DNA of 64,000 nt from Albidovulum aestuarii (GTDB taxonomy: Bacteria; Pseudomonadota; Alphaproteobacteria; Rhodobacterales; Rhodobacteraceae): the NCBI RefSeq assembly GCF_029961185.1, contig NZ_JASBQQ010000008.1, forward strand, positions 124,001 to 188,000. Direction: 5' to 3'. Both the position numbers and the translations under genes were made by a program. The notes beneath the pieces were generated by a model. The model searched no databases. It saw only the letters and a program-made list of their open reading frames with translations, and was not told the origin of the DNA. The stretch's first letter is position 1. The number at the start of each line of letters is the position of its first letter. This document shows positions 44,327 to 55,511 of the stretch, piece after piece.

Positions 44327-45556
44327 ATGGGACGTTCGATTGCGCTCGCGCTCTATCTGCTGACCGCACGGGGAGGTACGGTCCCGCCTGCGCCATCGCG
44401 GGCGGCCCGGCCCGATGGGTTGCTGGTCTGGCTGCATCTTGGACGGGATGCCACCCCCCGCCGGCTCGGGCAACTTGCGCAGAAGCTCGTCCGCGAGCGG
44501 CCAGAACTGAACCTGCTGGTTACCCGCGAAGGGGATGGCGTGCCTGATGCGGACAATTTTCCGAAAGGCGCGATCACCGATCTGTGCCCGCCCGACAACC
44601 AATCCGCGATGCACGTCTTTCTCGATCATTGGCGGCCGGATCTGTGCGTCCTTGCCGGGGGCAGCCTGCCACCCGCCCTAATCTGCGAAACTGACCGGCG
44701 GAACGTCCCGCTGATGCTGGTGAATATCCGGGTGACGCAAGCGGATGAACGCGCCTGGCGCTGGCGGCGTGGCATGGCGGCATCGCTTCTGGCGCGATTC
44801 CGTCGGATCATGGCGCAGGATCCCGACAGCGCGGCGCGGCTGCGCCGTCTGGGCGGGCGGCTTGCGCAGATCGACGTTGCCGGACGGATCGAGGAGACCA
44901 CCGAACCGCTGACCTGCAGCGAGGCCGAACGCTTCTCGCTGGCCGAACTGCTGATGGCCCGGCCCATCTGGCTGGTCGCCGGATGCACCGAAGCCGAGGA
45001 GGACGCGGTGATCGCTGCACACGCCCATGCGATGCGGCTGGCCCACCGGATGCTGCTGATCATTGTACCTGCAGATCCCGCGCGCGCCGGACCGCTTGCA
45101 GAAAGGCTGCGCCAGGTGGGCTGGATGATTGCCGAAAGATCGCGCGAGGAAGAACCCGAGCCGGAGGTGCAGGCCTTCGTAGCTGACGGCGAGGAGGAGC
45201 TTGGCCTCTGGTACCGGCTTGCCCCGGTGACCTTCATGGGGGGTACCCTGATCGAAGGCGGGCCCAGCCGAAACCCGTTCGAACCGGCGGCCCTCGGCTC
45301 GGCGATCCTGCATGGACCCTGTCCAGGCCCCTATCCCGATGCCTATGCCCGTCTGACCGAGGCCCGGGCGGTGCGCCGGGTTGACAGCGCCGCGACGCTC
45401 GCCGAAGCCGTTGGCGAGATGATCGCGGCGGACAAGGCGGCGATCCTTGCGCACAACGCGTGGGCGGCGTCGTCCGGTGGCGCAGAGGTTGCGGAACGGG
45501 TGGCGCAGGCGGTCTTTGAGGCGCTCGATGCGACGGCCAGAAAGGCGGCCGTGTGA
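44327..45556 (+). CDS. waaA: 3-deoxy-D-manno-octulosonic acid transferase
   Basis: A 409-residue membrane-associated glycosyltransferase that adds KDO to lipid A precursor. It has the N-terminal short hydrophobic anchor ([16 protein letters not shown]). Middle features are [28 protein letters not shown] and MLVNIRVTQ, and the C-terminal nucleotide-sugar side has [22 protein letters not shown] at 44327 starts the family N-terminus; upstream sequence in frame is non-homologous. It overlaps lpxK, a typical alphaproteobacterial pairing. Confidence 0.88.
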   Translation: MGRSIALALYLLTARGGTVPPAPSRAARPDGLLVWLHLGRDATPRRLGQLAQKLVRERPELNLLVTREGDGVPDADNFPKGAITDLCPPDNQSAMHVFLDHWRPDLCVLAGGSLPPALICETDRRNVPLMLVNIRVTQADERAWRWRRGMAASLLARFRRIMAQDPDSAARLRRLGGRLAQIDVAGRIEETTEPLTCSEAERFSLAELLMARPIWLVAGCTEAEEDAVIAAHAHAMRLAHRMLLIIVPADPARAGPLAERLRQVGWMIAERSREEEPEPEVQAFVADGEEELGLWYRLAPVTFMGGTLIEGGPSRNPFEPAALGSAILHGPCPGPYPDAYARLTEARAVRRVDSAATLAEAVGEMIAADKAAILAHNAWAASSGGAEVAERVAQAVFEALDATARKAAV

Positions 45557-46554
45557 TGCGGGCGCCCGGATTCTGGTATCGCGATCCCGCAGCACCCGGC
45601 CTTGCCGCCCGGCTTCTGTCGCCGCTCGGTCGGATCTATGCCAGCCAGACCGCCCGCCGGCTGTCGTCGGGGCGCGGCGATCATCCCGGCGTTCCGGTCA
45701 TCTGTGTCGGCAATATCAATGCCGGAGGCACCGGCAAGACGCCTACCGTTATTGCGCTGGCGCAGAGACTGGCCACCAAGGGCGTGACTGCCCATGTCGT
45801 CAGCCGCGGCCATGGCGGATCGCTGACGGGGCCGGTCCGCGTTGACGAACGACGGCATGATGCGACGCAATGCGGTGACGAGCCGCTGCTGCTGGCGGGT
45901 TTCACCCCCACATGGATCGCCCGTGACAGGGCTGCGGGTGCGCGCGCGGCCGCTGCGGCAGGGGCCGGGGCGATCCTGCTTGATGACGGATTCCAGAACC
46001 CGGCGCTGGCAAAGGATCTGTCCATCGTCGTCGTCGATGCCGCGCGTGGCTTCGGCAACGGGCTCTGCCTGCCCGCCGGTCCCCTGCGGGAACCGGTTGA
46101 GGCGGGCCTTGCCCGCGCCGACATGATCCTTTCTATCGGCGATCCCCCGGCGCAGGAGGCGTTCAAGGCGCGATGGGGGCACGCGATACGCATCCCACAC
46201 CTCACAGGAGGCCTGAAACCGCTGCCCACCGGTATGGACTGGCCCGGCCTCAGAGTGCTGGCCTTCGCCGGCATCGGTCATCCCGAGAAGTTCTTCGCGA
46301 CGCTCCGCGACCTAGGGGCCGAAATTGTCCGGTCGGTGCCGCTCGACGATCACCAGCCGCTGACCCCCGCGATCCTGCGGCGTCTGGAAAGCGATGCAGC
46401 GGCACTCGGCGCGCAACTGGTGACGACGGAGAAGGACGCCGTCCGCCTGCCGCAGGAGTTCCGGGCGCAGGTCCTGACCGTTCCGGTGCGGCTGGAACTG
46501 GACGACTGGGCGCCGCTTGATGCGCGGCTCTCAGAGTTGGGATTTAAAAAGTAA
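45556..46554 (+). CDS. lpxK: Tetraacyldisaccharide 4'-kinase
   Basis: A 332-residue inner-membrane kinase that phosphorylates the lipid A disaccharide. It opens with [16 protein letters not shown]; the P-loop is [11 protein letters not shown], followed by VSRGHGG and [12 protein letters not shown], the family's D-D-G-x-Q-N motif. The C-terminal [10 protein letters not shown] is conserved too. The start codon (ATG 45556, or GTG 45553) overlaps the waaA stop. Confidence 0.95.
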   Translation: MRAPGFWYRDPAAPGLAARLLSPLGRIYASQTARRLSSGRGDHPGVPVICVGNINAGGTGKTPTVIALAQRLATKGVTAHVVSRGHGGSLTGPVRVDERRHDATQCGDEPLLLAGFTPTWIARDRAAGARAAAAAGAGAILLDDGFQNPALAKDLSIVVVDAARGFGNGLCLPAGPLREPVEAGLARADMILSIGDPPAQEAFKARWGHAIRIPHLTGGLKPLPTGMDWPGLRVLAFAGIGHPEKFFATLRDLGAEIVRSVPLDDHQPLTPAILRRLESDAAALGAQLVTTEKDAVRLPQEFRAQVLTVPVRLELDDWAPLDARLSELGFKK

Positions 46555-46580
46555 GGCGGGTTCGAACCCACCTGTCCCGA

Positions 46581-47699
46581 TCAGTCCTTCCCGCCGTGCT
46601 CACCGAGTTTCGGTGAGGGGCGGTCCAGCGCCAGATCCGCACCGGAGAAATTGAAGGGCGAGCGCACGCCCGGCACACCGCCGGGTTCAATCCGCATGCC
46701 GCGCGCCACGACCTGCGGGTCTGCAAAGACCTCGCCCATATCGTTGATCGGTCCGGCGGGCACACCCTCGGCTTCGCAGGCGGTCAGAAGGTCGGCCTTC
46801 GCCCAGCCTTTCGTCTTCGCTGTGATCGCCACTGTCAGAGTTACGCGGTTGGCGATGCGGTCGGCATTGGTAAGGTAGTCAGGCGCTTCGGCGAGTTCGT
46901 CGAGCCCCAGCACCGTGCAAAGCCGCCGGTATTGCCCGTCATTTCCGGTGGCGATAATGATCCAGCCATCGGCGCAATCGAATACCGAATAGGGCACGAT
47001 GTTCGGATGCGCGTTCCCCATGCGCTGGGGCGGCGTACCCGAGGCAAGGTAGTTCATCGCCTGATTGGCCATGATCGAGGTCGCCACATCAAGAAGCGCC
47101 ATATCGACATGCTGGCCTTCGCCCGTCACCGTGCGCTGGTGCACGGCGGCAAGGATCGCGGTCGCGGCATAGATGCCGGTGAAGATATCCGTCACCGCAA
47201 CGCCCACTTTCTGCGGCTGGCGGTCCGGCTCTCCGGTCACGCTCATCAGCCCGGACATGCCCTGAATGATGTAATCGTACCCCGCCCGGTGGGCATAGGG
47301 ACCGGTCTGGCCGAAACCCGTGATCGAACAGTAAATGAGCCGGGGGTTCACCTGCCGCAGACTCTCGTAATCGAGCCCGTATTTCTTCAGGCCCCCGACC
47401 TTGAAGTTCTCGATCAGGATATCGGCGTTCTTAACCAGATCGCGCACGAGGGCCTGCCCCGCTTCGGTACGAAAATCGGCCGTAACCGAGGTCTTGCCCC
47501 GGTTTGCGGCGTGGAAGTAAGCGGCCGAACGATCCCCTTCACGTTCGATGAAGGGCGGGCCCCATTGGCGGGTGTCGTCGCCTTCGGGCGCTTCGACCTT
47601 GATCACATCCGCACCAAGATCGGCCAGCGTCTGGCCGGCCCATGGACCGGCTAGAATACGGGCCAGTTCGACGACCTTCAGGCCGTGAAGCGGGGTCAT
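46581..47699 (-). CDS. CaiB/BaiF family CoA-transferase
   Basis: A 372-residue family III CoA-transferase. Motifs: VVELARILAGPWAGQTLADLGADVIKVE, ENFKVGGLKKYGLDYESL, SITGFGQTGPYAHRAGYD, with the conserved Asp in AGYDYIIQG acting as the acyl acceptor. It would move CoA between an acyl-CoA and a free acid; substrates (formyl, succinyl, carnitine types) cannot be read from sequence. It starts five bases after the dsbA-like gene. Confidence 0.93.
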   Translation of the reverse strand: MTPLHGLKVVELARILAGPWAGQTLADLGADVIKVEAPEGDDTRQWGPPFIEREGDRSAAYFHAANRGKTSVTADFRTEAGQALVRDLVKNADILIENFKVGGLKKYGLDYESLRQVNPRLIYCSITGFGQTGPYAHRAGYDYIIQGMSGLMSVTGEPDRQPQKVGVAVTDIFTGIYAATAILAAVHQRTVTGEGQHVDMALLDVATSIMANQAMNYLASGTPPQRMGNAHPNIVPYSVFDCADGWIIIATGNDGQYRRLCTVLGLDELAEAPDYLTNADRIANRVTLTVAITAKTKGWAKADLLTACEAEGVPAGPINDMGEVFADPQVVARGMRIEPGGVPGVRSPFNFSGADLALDRPSPKLGEHGGKD

Positions 47700-47704
47700 C
47701 GCGG

Positions 47705-48376
47705 TCAGTTCGCCAGTTTCTCGTCGAGGATCTTGGCGAAATCCTCATAGGACATGTTGGAGTACTTCTCGCCGTCGATGACGAAGGACGGGGTCGAGTT
47801 GATCTCATCCTTCGTGGCGTTCGTCTGATAGGTCGCGATCATCGCCTTGAGCTGATCCTCGTCGCGCATGCAGGCATCGACCGCCTCGGCGGACAGGCCG
47901 GCCTTCAGGCCAATCTTCTTGAGATTGTCGGCAATCGTCGCGGCATCGCCGTCGCCGATCCAGGTCTTCTGTGTATCGTAGATGATGTCGGAAATACCGA
48001 AGTACTTCTCCTCTCCGCCACAGCGCGCGACCGTCGCGGCCCAAAGGCCAAACTTGTCGAAATAGACCTCGCGGTAGACGAAGCGGATCTTACCGGTATC
48101 GATGTAGTTCGCCTTGAGCTGGTCGAACGCGGTTTCATGGAAGTTCGCGCAGTGCGGGCAGGTGAAGGAGGCGTATTCGATCACCTCGATCGGCGCCTCG
48201 GCCTGACCAAGCACCATGTCCGGCACCATCTGCACATCGGTCGCGGTCTGCGCGACTGCGGCGGTGGAGAAGGTGGAGACATTCGCAGTCTGCGCGGCAT
48301 CCCGCGTCATCCAGAACGCGCCGCCTGCGGCAGCGACAAGCGCCACGGCGCCGGCGATGAGGTAAGTCTTGGACAT
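47705..48376 (-). CDS. DsbA-like thiol:disulfide protein
   Basis: A 223-residue exported thioredoxin-fold protein. N-terminal membrane/signal segment (MSKTYLIAGAVALVAAAGG). The redox motif is CPHC in YASFTCPHCANFHE, the DsbA type, and the cis-Pro loop is STPSFVIDG. It probably introduces or isomerises disulfides in the periplasm. ATG at 48376. Four bases separate it from the DUF721 gene upstream, so dciA-like, dsbA-like and CoA-transferase genes form one operon. Confidence 0.9.
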   Translation of the reverse strand: MSKTYLIAGAVALVAAAGGAFWMTRDAAQTANVSTFSTAAVAQTATDVQMVPDMVLGQAEAPIEVIEYASFTCPHCANFHETAFDQLKANYIDTGKIRFVYREVYFDKFGLWAATVARCGGEEKYFGISDIIYDTQKTWIGDGDAATIADNLKKIGLKAGLSAEAVDACMRDEDQLKAMIATYQTNATKDEINSTPSFVIDGEKYSNMSYEDFAKILDEKLAN

Positions 48377-48380
48377 GGGA

Positions 48381-48908
48381 TCAGCCTTTTCTGTTTCGGG
48401 GCCGAGATAAGACCTTTTCGCCCAAGGCTTCAAGCGCTGCCCTGAGAGTCTGGTCCCCGATCTCACCGGAAAGTGTTCGGGCAGTGGCTTGCACGGCCGG
48501 ATCTGGCGGTTCCGGGGCGGGTTTCGGTTTCGGGGTGAAGGCGACCTGTCCTTCGGCAAAACCCGTCGGCGCGGTCTGTGTGATCACCACCCGCGAGATG
48601 GCGTTGTAGCCGTAGCAGGCATTCACCTTGTCGCGGATCTTCGGAAGCTGCATCTGCAGGAGCGGCGCCGAGGCGCCGGTGGTCAGGAGCGTCAGTGTCG
48701 CGCCCAGCCCTTCGCGCCCGTAGCCGACCTTGACCGGCAGGGCGATGGCGGCAATCTCCTCGCCCACGACTTCGGCCCAGTGGGTCAGAAGCCGCGACAC
48801 GGCAAAGCCACGCGATTCGCCGACCGAGCGGATGCGGTCCTTCAAAAGGCCTGCGGCGGGCTCAAACCCCCGGCCGCGCCGCTTCTGGTTTGGGGGCGTA
48901 ACGCTCAT
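48381..48908 (-). CDS. DUF721/DciA-like protein
   Basis: A 175-residue protein. The DUF721 region (about residues 15-110) has FEPAAGLLKDRIRSVGESRGF, LLTHWAEVVGEEIAAIALPVKV and LQMQLPKIRDKVNACYGY. A Pro-rich linker (KPKPAPEPPDP) leads to a C-terminal helix. DciA proteins help load the replicative helicase in bacteria lacking DnaC. Divergent from mutY; AAAGGA site. Confidence 0.85.
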   Translation of the reverse strand: MSVTPPNQKRRGRGFEPAAGLLKDRIRSVGESRGFAVSRLLTHWAEVVGEEIAAIALPVKVGYGREGLGATLTLLTTGASAPLLQMQLPKIRDKVNACYGYNAISRVVITQTAPTGFAEGQVAFTPKPKPAPEPPDPAVQATARTLSGEIGDQTLRAALEALGEKVLSRPRNRKG

Positions 48909-48990
48909 CCCTGTCCTTTCCCGATCTTGGTCCTATGTTAGACCCCGCATGGGGCCTTGCCCACCGGCTTGATGATGACGGAGCGGAAAT

Positions 48991-50052
48991 TTGCGGGACG
49001 AAGATATCGGCGCGGCACTCCTCGGCTGGTACGACACCCATGCCCGCGTTCTTCCTTGGCGGGTCGGTCCTGCCGACCGCGCGCGGGGGGTGCGTCCGGA
49101 CCCGTATCGGGTGTGGTTGTCCGAGATCATGCTGCAACAAACGACCGTCGCTGCCGTCCGCGACTATTTCCACCGGTTCACCGCGCGCTGGCCGAACGTG
49201 GCGGCATTGGCGACCGCACGGGATGAGGACGTCATGGCCGAATGGGCGGGGCTTGGCTACTACGCCCGCGCCCGCAATCTGCTGAAATGCGCCCGGGCGG
49301 TGGTTTCGGATCATGGCGGGCGGTTTCCCGAAACCCGCGACGGCCTGCTGACCCTCCCGGGCATCGGCCCCTATACCGCCGCCGCCATCGCTTCTATCGC
49401 CTTTGACGAGGCCGCGACCGTGGTTGACGGAAATGTCGAGCGGGTTACGGCGCGGCTCTTTGCGGTCGAAACACCTTTGCCCGGTGCCAAGGCTGAACTG
49501 ACAGCGCTTGCCGCCCGGCTGACGCCCCGCGAACGCCCGGGCGATCATGCGCAGGCCATGATGGACCTTGGCGCGACCATCTGCACCCCGCGAATTCCCA
49601 CCTGCGGCATCTGCCCGCTTCGCGCCTTCTGCAAGGGGCAGGCTGAGGGGGTCGCGACCGACCTTCCGCGCAAGACACCGAAAGCTGCCAAGCCGACCCG
49701 TTACGGCATCGCCTATCTCGGCCGCCGCGCCGATGGCGCGGTGCTGCTGGAACGGCGTCCCGAACGCGGGCTACTGGGCGGCATGCTCGGCTGGCCGGGC
49801 ACCGACTGGACCGGGGCGGAACCTGCGCCCGCGCCGCCGGCCGAGGCCAATTGGCGCGAAGTGCCGGGGGAGGTACGACATACCTTCACCCATTTCCATC
49901 TGGTCCTGCGGGTCGAAACCGCCCTTCTGCCCGTAGGCGCCAACCCTCAACGGGGGCACTTCGTGCCGGGCACGGAGTTCCGCGCGGATGATCTGCCGAC
50001 TGTCATGCGCAAGGTTCATGACCTTGCGTCCCTGCCTGCGACCGGCGATTGA
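48991..50052 (+). CDS. mutY: A/G-specific adenine glycosylase
   Basis: A 353-residue DNA repair enzyme removing adenine opposite 8-oxoguanine. Motifs: EIMLQQTTVAAV, the helix-hairpin-helix LPGIGPYTAAAI, catalytic Asp in VVDGNVERV, and the 4Fe-4S ligands C-x6-C-x2-C-x5-C in CTPRIPTCGICPLRAFC. The C-terminal NUDIX-like domain (about 230-353) checks the 8-oxoG strand. TTG start with GGAG at seven bases; there is no in-frame ATG upstream before a stop. Confidence 0.95.
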   Translation: MRDEDIGAALLGWYDTHARVLPWRVGPADRARGVRPDPYRVWLSEIMLQQTTVAAVRDYFHRFTARWPNVAALATARDEDVMAEWAGLGYYARARNLLKCARAVVSDHGGRFPETRDGLLTLPGIGPYTAAAIASIAFDEAATVVDGNVERVTARLFAVETPLPGAKAELTALAARLTPRERPGDHAQAMMDLGATICTPRIPTCGICPLRAFCKGQAEGVATDLPRKTPKAAKPTRYGIAYLGRRADGAVLLERRPERGLLGGMLGWPGTDWTGAEPAPAPPAEANWREVPGEVRHTFTHFHLVLRVETALLPVGANPQRGHFVPGTEFRADDLPTVMRKVHDLASLPATGD

Positions 50053-50104
50053 GCGGCAGCCGCCCCGAGACTAGACTGACCAAAAGGCATGAGGCAGAGG
50101 CCCG

Positions 50105-51241
50105 ATGTCCCGACCCGTTTCCAGCTTCGTCTCGGCAGCCCCGTTCTGGCTGTCGCTGATCCTCGTGCCGCTTGCCATCATCGGGGCGTCCGTCGGCGGC
50201 TGGACGGTCTGGCTGTTGCCTGTCTATGGCTGGATCGTGACCTCGATCCTCGACGTCATTGCAGGGCGGGAGACGGGAAACCCCGATACCGATACGCCCG
50301 AGGCCGATCTCTTCTGGTACCGGTTCATCACCATGATCTGGTTTCCGATTCAGGCGGTCACGCTTTACGGGATGATCTGGTATGTCACCCGCACCGACCA
50401 TCTCGTGCCATGGGAAAAGATCGTGCTTTTCTTCGGTGTCGGCGTCATCTCCGGCTCCATCGGCATCACCTACGCGCATGAGCTGATGCATCAGAAGAAC
50501 CGGCTGGAACGCTGGCTTGGCGACCTGTTGCTTGCCACGGTGCTTTACAGCCATTTCCGCACTGAACATCTGTTGGTCCATCACCGCTATGTCGGTACGC
50601 CGCGCGATGCGGTGACGGCGCGCTACAACGAAGGCTTTCACCGGATGTTCGTCCGCGTCCTGACCGAGGGGCCGGGATCAGCATGGCGGGCGGAAAAGCA
50701 GCTTCTGTCGCGGGCCGGGCGTTCGCCCCTGCACAAGTCAAACCCGTTCTGGCGCTACGGCGCGCTGCAGCTTCTGGCGCTTGCCCTTGCCCTCGCCATC
50801 GGTGGCTGGGTGGGTCTTGGCCTTTTCATATGGCAAGCCTTCGTGGCGATCTGGCAGTTGGAACTGGTGAACTACGTGGAGCATTACGGCCTGACCCGCC
50901 GCCATCTGGGCGAAGGCAAGTACGAGCATGTCCTGCCGCGTCATTCCTGGAATGCCGATCACAAGGTCACCAACTGGATGCTGATCAACCTTCAGCGCCA
51001 TTCGGACCACCATTACAAACCCGACCGCCGCTTCCCGCTTTTGCAGACCTACAGCGCGGATGAGGCCCCCCAGTTGCCCTTCGGCTATCCCGGCATGACC
51101 GCCCTTGCCATGGTCCCGCCGCTCTGGCGGCGGCGCATGAACCCGCGTGTGCGGGCATGGCGGAAGAAATACTACCCCGATATCAGCGACTGGACGGACT
51201 ACAACCGTGGCAATCTGCCGATGCCAAAGGGCGCAAGCTGA
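50105..51241 (+). CDS. alkB: AlkB-type alkane 1-monooxygenase
   Basis: A 378-residue di-iron membrane hydroxylase. The eight-histidine set is present in blocks HELMH, HLLVHHRYV, VEHYGL and QRHSDHH; NYVEHYGLTRR is the AlkB signature. Five or six hydrophobic helices fall in the N-terminal half and around residues 220-255. It oxidises medium-chain alkanes or other hydrophobic methyl groups using a rubredoxin; no rubredoxin gene is in view. It follows mutY after 52 bases and is not part of an alkane cluster. Confidence 0.93.
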   Translation: MSRPVSSFVSAAPFWLSLILVPLAIIGASVGGWTVWLLPVYGWIVTSILDVIAGRETGNPDTDTPEADLFWYRFITMIWFPIQAVTLYGMIWYVTRTDHLVPWEKIVLFFGVGVISGSIGITYAHELMHQKNRLERWLGDLLLATVLYSHFRTEHLLVHHRYVGTPRDAVTARYNEGFHRMFVRVLTEGPGSAWRAEKQLLSRAGRSPLHKSNPFWRYGALQLLALALALAIGGWVGLGLFIWQAFVAIWQLELVNYVEHYGLTRRHLGEGKYEHVLPRHSWNADHKVTNWMLINLQRHSDHHYKPDRRFPLLQTYSADEAPQLPFGYPGMTALAMVPPLWRRRMNPRVRAWRKKYYPDISDWTDYNRGNLPMPKGAS

Positions 51242-51779
51242 CCCTTTTATTTTGTTTCGCAGATATCCCTGCTGGATGCGTACCAGAAAAAGATATGGCC
51301 ATGTCTCGCAGCCGTGTTGGACGGCATTGCGGGCGCATTTGACGTTTGGTGTTCTACAATGAGTGCAGTCTCACTCTGCCGAAATCTGACATACTTCATC
51401 GTGTGCAGGGCGGACGAAAAGCGATAGGACCCTTTCCCGGAAAGTCGCGTGGCGGGATGCATGTACCGCTAGCGGCTTGTCGGCATGGCATTCGTTACGG
51501 ATATGCCGTCTGCTCCGCCGATCCCGCTCTTTCGCTGCATTCAACGCGTTCATGCAGGCGCCGGGAACTGTTGCGTTCAGGAATATCTCGTGCAGCATTT
51601 GATTTCTCCTTCTGGTGAGCGACGGCTGATCTGCCTCGCCAATGAAGATCAATCTATGCGTCGCCCGTGATCATCTCGTCAGCGTGGCCGTGAGTGCGTG
51701 CGTGCCAGTGCTAGGTCGAACGTGATTTCGTCGCTATAAATAGCTAGATGACCGTTATTTCGTGCTGCCGAACCAAACC
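51242..51779. other. AT-richer intergenic region
   Basis: About 540 bases with no credible gene. It begins with a T-rich tract (TTTTATTTTGTTTCG) after alkB that may terminate transcription. A TATAAAT at 51735-51741 could be the -10 of the SARP-like gene, but no good -35 is present. The base composition is visibly lower in GC than its neighbours. Confidence 0.5.
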
Positions 51780-53393
51780 ATGTTTCGCTTGAGCCTCTTC
51801 GGGCGCTTCTCGCTGACCGATGCGGGTGGTGCTGAAATCCCGATCAAATTGAAGAAGGCGAAAGCGCTTCTGGCCTATCTTGCGCGGCCACTGGGGCGGG
51901 TCCGAAGCCGGGAGGAAATCATCGCACTCCTCTGGTCCGACCGGGATGAGGCCCAGGGCCGCGCTTCGCTTCGACAGGTGCTGACCGGGCTGCGCAAAGA
52001 CCTTGGGTCGAATGCTGACATGGCCCTGCACACCACGCATGAGGCGGTCGCCCTGAAACCTGAGAGTGTCGCGCTGGACCCAGGCGCACCTGGCGAGGAA
52101 CTGCTGGCCGGCTTCTCCCTTCGCGACCCGGCCTTCGAAGACTGGCTTCGCGACGAGCGGTTGGCCGAGGAGAATAGTGCCGATACCGGACCGCCATCGC
52201 CCGGCGTGGAGGCGGCTGAGAAGCACGGCATCGCGGTGCTGCCGTTCGCCAATCTCAGCGGTGACCCTGAGCAGCAGTATTTCTCGGATGGCATCACCGA
52301 GGACATCAATACCGAACTCAACCGTTTTGGATCAGTCTTCATGATTGCGTCGTCTTCTTCCTTTGCCTTCCGCGAGCGGGAGGTCGACCCAATTGATGTC
52401 GGCGAGAAGCTGGGGGTTCGCTTTCTGGTTCAGGGCAGCGTGCGCAGGGCGGGCAACAGGGTACGGATTTCAGTCCAGCTCGTCGATGCCAAGACGGCGG
52501 GCCACCTTTGGTCCGACCGCTACGACCGAGAGGTCGCCGACATCTTCGCGCTGCAGGATGAGATCGCGGCCACTGTCGCGACTATGGTCGCGGGTCATGT
52601 CGCGACCAGCAACCGGGTCGAGTCGTTGCGCAAGCCACCGAACGACATCGACGCCTACGATCTGGTTCGTCGCTCTGACTGGCTGTATCTGAGCGACAGC
52701 ACTACTCCCGAGATCCCTCGGCTCCTGGAACGGGCGGTTGAACTTGATCCGGGCTTCGCGGAAGCCCATTCGAAGCTGGCCGCCCATCGAGCCTATGAGG
52801 CCTTTACAAAGGCGCTGCCACTATCGGAGGTGGCCGCCGAGGTGCGGCGTCACGCGGCTGCTGCGGCGCGGCTGGCCAAAGGTGAATCGGATGTCCATGT
52901 CGAGCTGGCAAAGGCGTACGCGCTGATCGGCGAGCATCCGAGTGCGCGGCATCACCTGCAGCAAGCGATGGCGCTGAATCCCAACAGTTTTGTCACCATG
53001 GTGCATGGTGCCGAGACGATGACGCTTCTGGGAGACCACCGTGACGCTTTGGAACTGGTCGAACTCGCGATGCTGCGGGACCCGTTCAAGGGGTTTAGCT
53101 TCCGCGAGGACCTGTTTGACATCAATTTCATGCTCGGCCGCTACGAAGCCGCGCTGGAACAGTTCGTCGGCTGGCCCGACCCGGCGATCCATATGCGCCT
53201 CTCTAAGGTGGCCGCGCTGGCGCATCTCGGGCGGGCCGAGGAGGTCGCGACGGCCCTGCGCGAGTTGGAGGCGCTGCGACCAGAGAGCTGGGACGTCAGC
53301 GTTGTCGCAGATAACTGTTGTCGGATGTGCGCCCGACCGGAAGACGGCGAGCGCTGGTGCGAGGGATTCCGCAAGGCCGGAATAGTGGTCTGA
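51780..53393 (+). CDS. SARP-like regulator with TolB-like and TPR domains
   Basis: About 537 residues. Residues 1-95 are a winged-helix DNA-binding domain of the SARP/OmpR type (RLSLFGRFSLTD, KAKALLAYLAR, REEIIALLWSDRDE, ASLRQVLTGLRKDL). Residues about 145-275 form the TolB/FlgO-like domain seen in many rhizobial adenylate-cyclase regulators (GIAVLPFANLSGDPEQQYFS and QGSVRRAGNRVRISVQLVD). The remainder is TPR-like helices. No cyclase domain. ATG at 51780 starts the winged helix; a GTG at 51762 is possible. Target genes are not known; it stands alone. Confidence 0.8.
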   Translation: MFRLSLFGRFSLTDAGGAEIPIKLKKAKALLAYLARPLGRVRSREEIIALLWSDRDEAQGRASLRQVLTGLRKDLGSNADMALHTTHEAVALKPESVALDPGAPGEELLAGFSLRDPAFEDWLRDERLAEENSADTGPPSPGVEAAEKHGIAVLPFANLSGDPEQQYFSDGITEDINTELNRFGSVFMIASSSSFAFREREVDPIDVGEKLGVRFLVQGSVRRAGNRVRISVQLVDAKTAGHLWSDRYDREVADIFALQDEIAATVATMVAGHVATSNRVESLRKPPNDIDAYDLVRRSDWLYLSDSTTPEIPRLLERAVELDPGFAEAHSKLAAHRAYEAFTKALPLSEVAAEVRRHAAAAARLAKGESDVHVELAKAYALIGEHPSARHHLQQAMALNPNSFVTMVHGAETMTLLGDHRDALELVELAMLRDPFKGFSFREDLFDINFMLGRYEAALEQFVGWPDPAIHMRLSKVAALAHLGRAEEVATALRELEALRPESWDVSVVADNCCRMCARPEDGERWCEGFRKAGIVV

Positions 53394-53461
53394 CCGCTCA
53401 GCAGGTTCATTAGGACAGTTTCTCCGGAGCTTGGACCGGACCAACCCTGCTTCGAACCGCA

Positions 53462-53496
53462 AAGAAAAAGCCCCGCCGGGGTGCATTCCGGCGGGG
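53462..53496 (-). terminator. Rho-independent terminator of ccrM
   Basis: On the minus strand, a nine-base stem CCCCGCCGG / CCGGCGGGG with an 8-base loop, followed by CTTTTTCTTT, just beyond the ccrM stop. Confidence 0.85.
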
Positions 53497-53545
53497 TGAG
53501 TTTCGTGCCGTGGTTCAAGCCACAGGCACCGGCGGTAACTTGTGA

Positions 53546-54709
<1,164 letters not shown>

Positions 54710-54743
54710 TCAGGAGCGATTCGCCGTCAAATTCTTTTTTGAA

Positions 54744-55379
54744 TCAAGCACTTATAGTTTTTACTTGGCACAAGATATTGTGCACGGGCTTGAACGAACG
54801 CCTATGGTGTGGGGTCACACCAAGATTTCGGAGTGCTTCAAGGTGATCTTTCGTCGGGTAACCGGCGTTCCTTTCCCAGCCGTAGCCCGGATGCTGTTGC
54901 GCCAAATCCACCATGATGCGATCGCGCAACACCTTGGCGACGATAGAGGCCGCCGCAATCGACATCGACCGGCTGTCACCCTTCACAACGGCTTCGGCAC
55001 TGATCGTCAGACCCCGCGGGATCAGGTTGCCGTCGATCAGCAGGTGATCGGGAACCATCGCCAGCCCTGCAACCGCGCGGCACATCGCGATATGGCTGGC
55101 GCGGAGGATATTGTGTTCGTCGATCTCGGCCACCGAAGCCTCGCCCACAGCGACATCGGCCGAGGCCATGATCGCCTCGAACAGGGCTTCGCGCCGCCGG
55201 GCGGTCAGCTTCTTTGAATCGTTCAGTCCGTCGGGAATACACGCCGGATCAAGGCGCACGGCGGCGGCGAGGACCGGGCCGCACAAGGGACCCCGGCCAA
55301 CCTCATCGACGCCAGCGACGTTTTGCAGACCACGGGTTTGCGCGGCCGTTTCAAAGCTCAGATCAGGATTTCCGGACAT
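54744..55379 (-). CDS. rnhB: Ribonuclease HII
   Basis: A 211-residue RNase that cuts RNA in DNA hybrids. The active-site motif [14 protein letters not shown] has Asp25 and Glu26; [13 protein letters not shown] and [17 protein letters not shown] follow, then [17 protein letters not shown]. Full length. AAGGTGG ribosome site. Placed directly before ccrM, a common alphaproteobacterial neighbourhood. Confidence 0.96.
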   Translation of the reverse strand: MSGNPDLSFETAAQTRGLQNVAGVDEVGRGPLCGPVLAAAVRLDPACIPDGLNDSKKLTARRREALFEAIMASADVAVGEASVAEIDEHNILRASHIAMCRAVAGLAMVPDHLLIDGNLIPRGLTISAEAVVKGDSRSMSIAAASIVAKVLRDRIMVDLAQQHPGYGWERNAGYPTKDHLEALRNLGVTPHHRRSFKPVHNILCQVKTISA

Positions 55380-55414
55380 GGCGCCACCTTGCGCGAAAAG
55401 ACCCTGCGCGCAAG

Positions 55415-55442
55415 AAAAAAGGCGGGTGCCGTGGCACCCGCC
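55415..55442 (-). terminator. Rho-independent terminator
   Basis: GGCGGGTG / CACCCGCC hairpin with TTTTTTCTTG following on the minus strand; it ends the upstream small secreted-protein gene and precedes rnhB. Confidence 0.8.
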
Positions 55443-55511
55443 CAGTGGACCGATCCGGAGTACAAGGGATGCCGGACCAACTGCTCGACAGTTATTTCTT
55501 GCGCTGCGGCC

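Noticed and set aside
46550-46585. tRNA-like T-arm (GGTTCGAACC) after lpxK
   Set aside because: The arm stems do not pair as in a tRNA, the 5' half would lie in lpxK coding sequence, and no acceptor stem is present.
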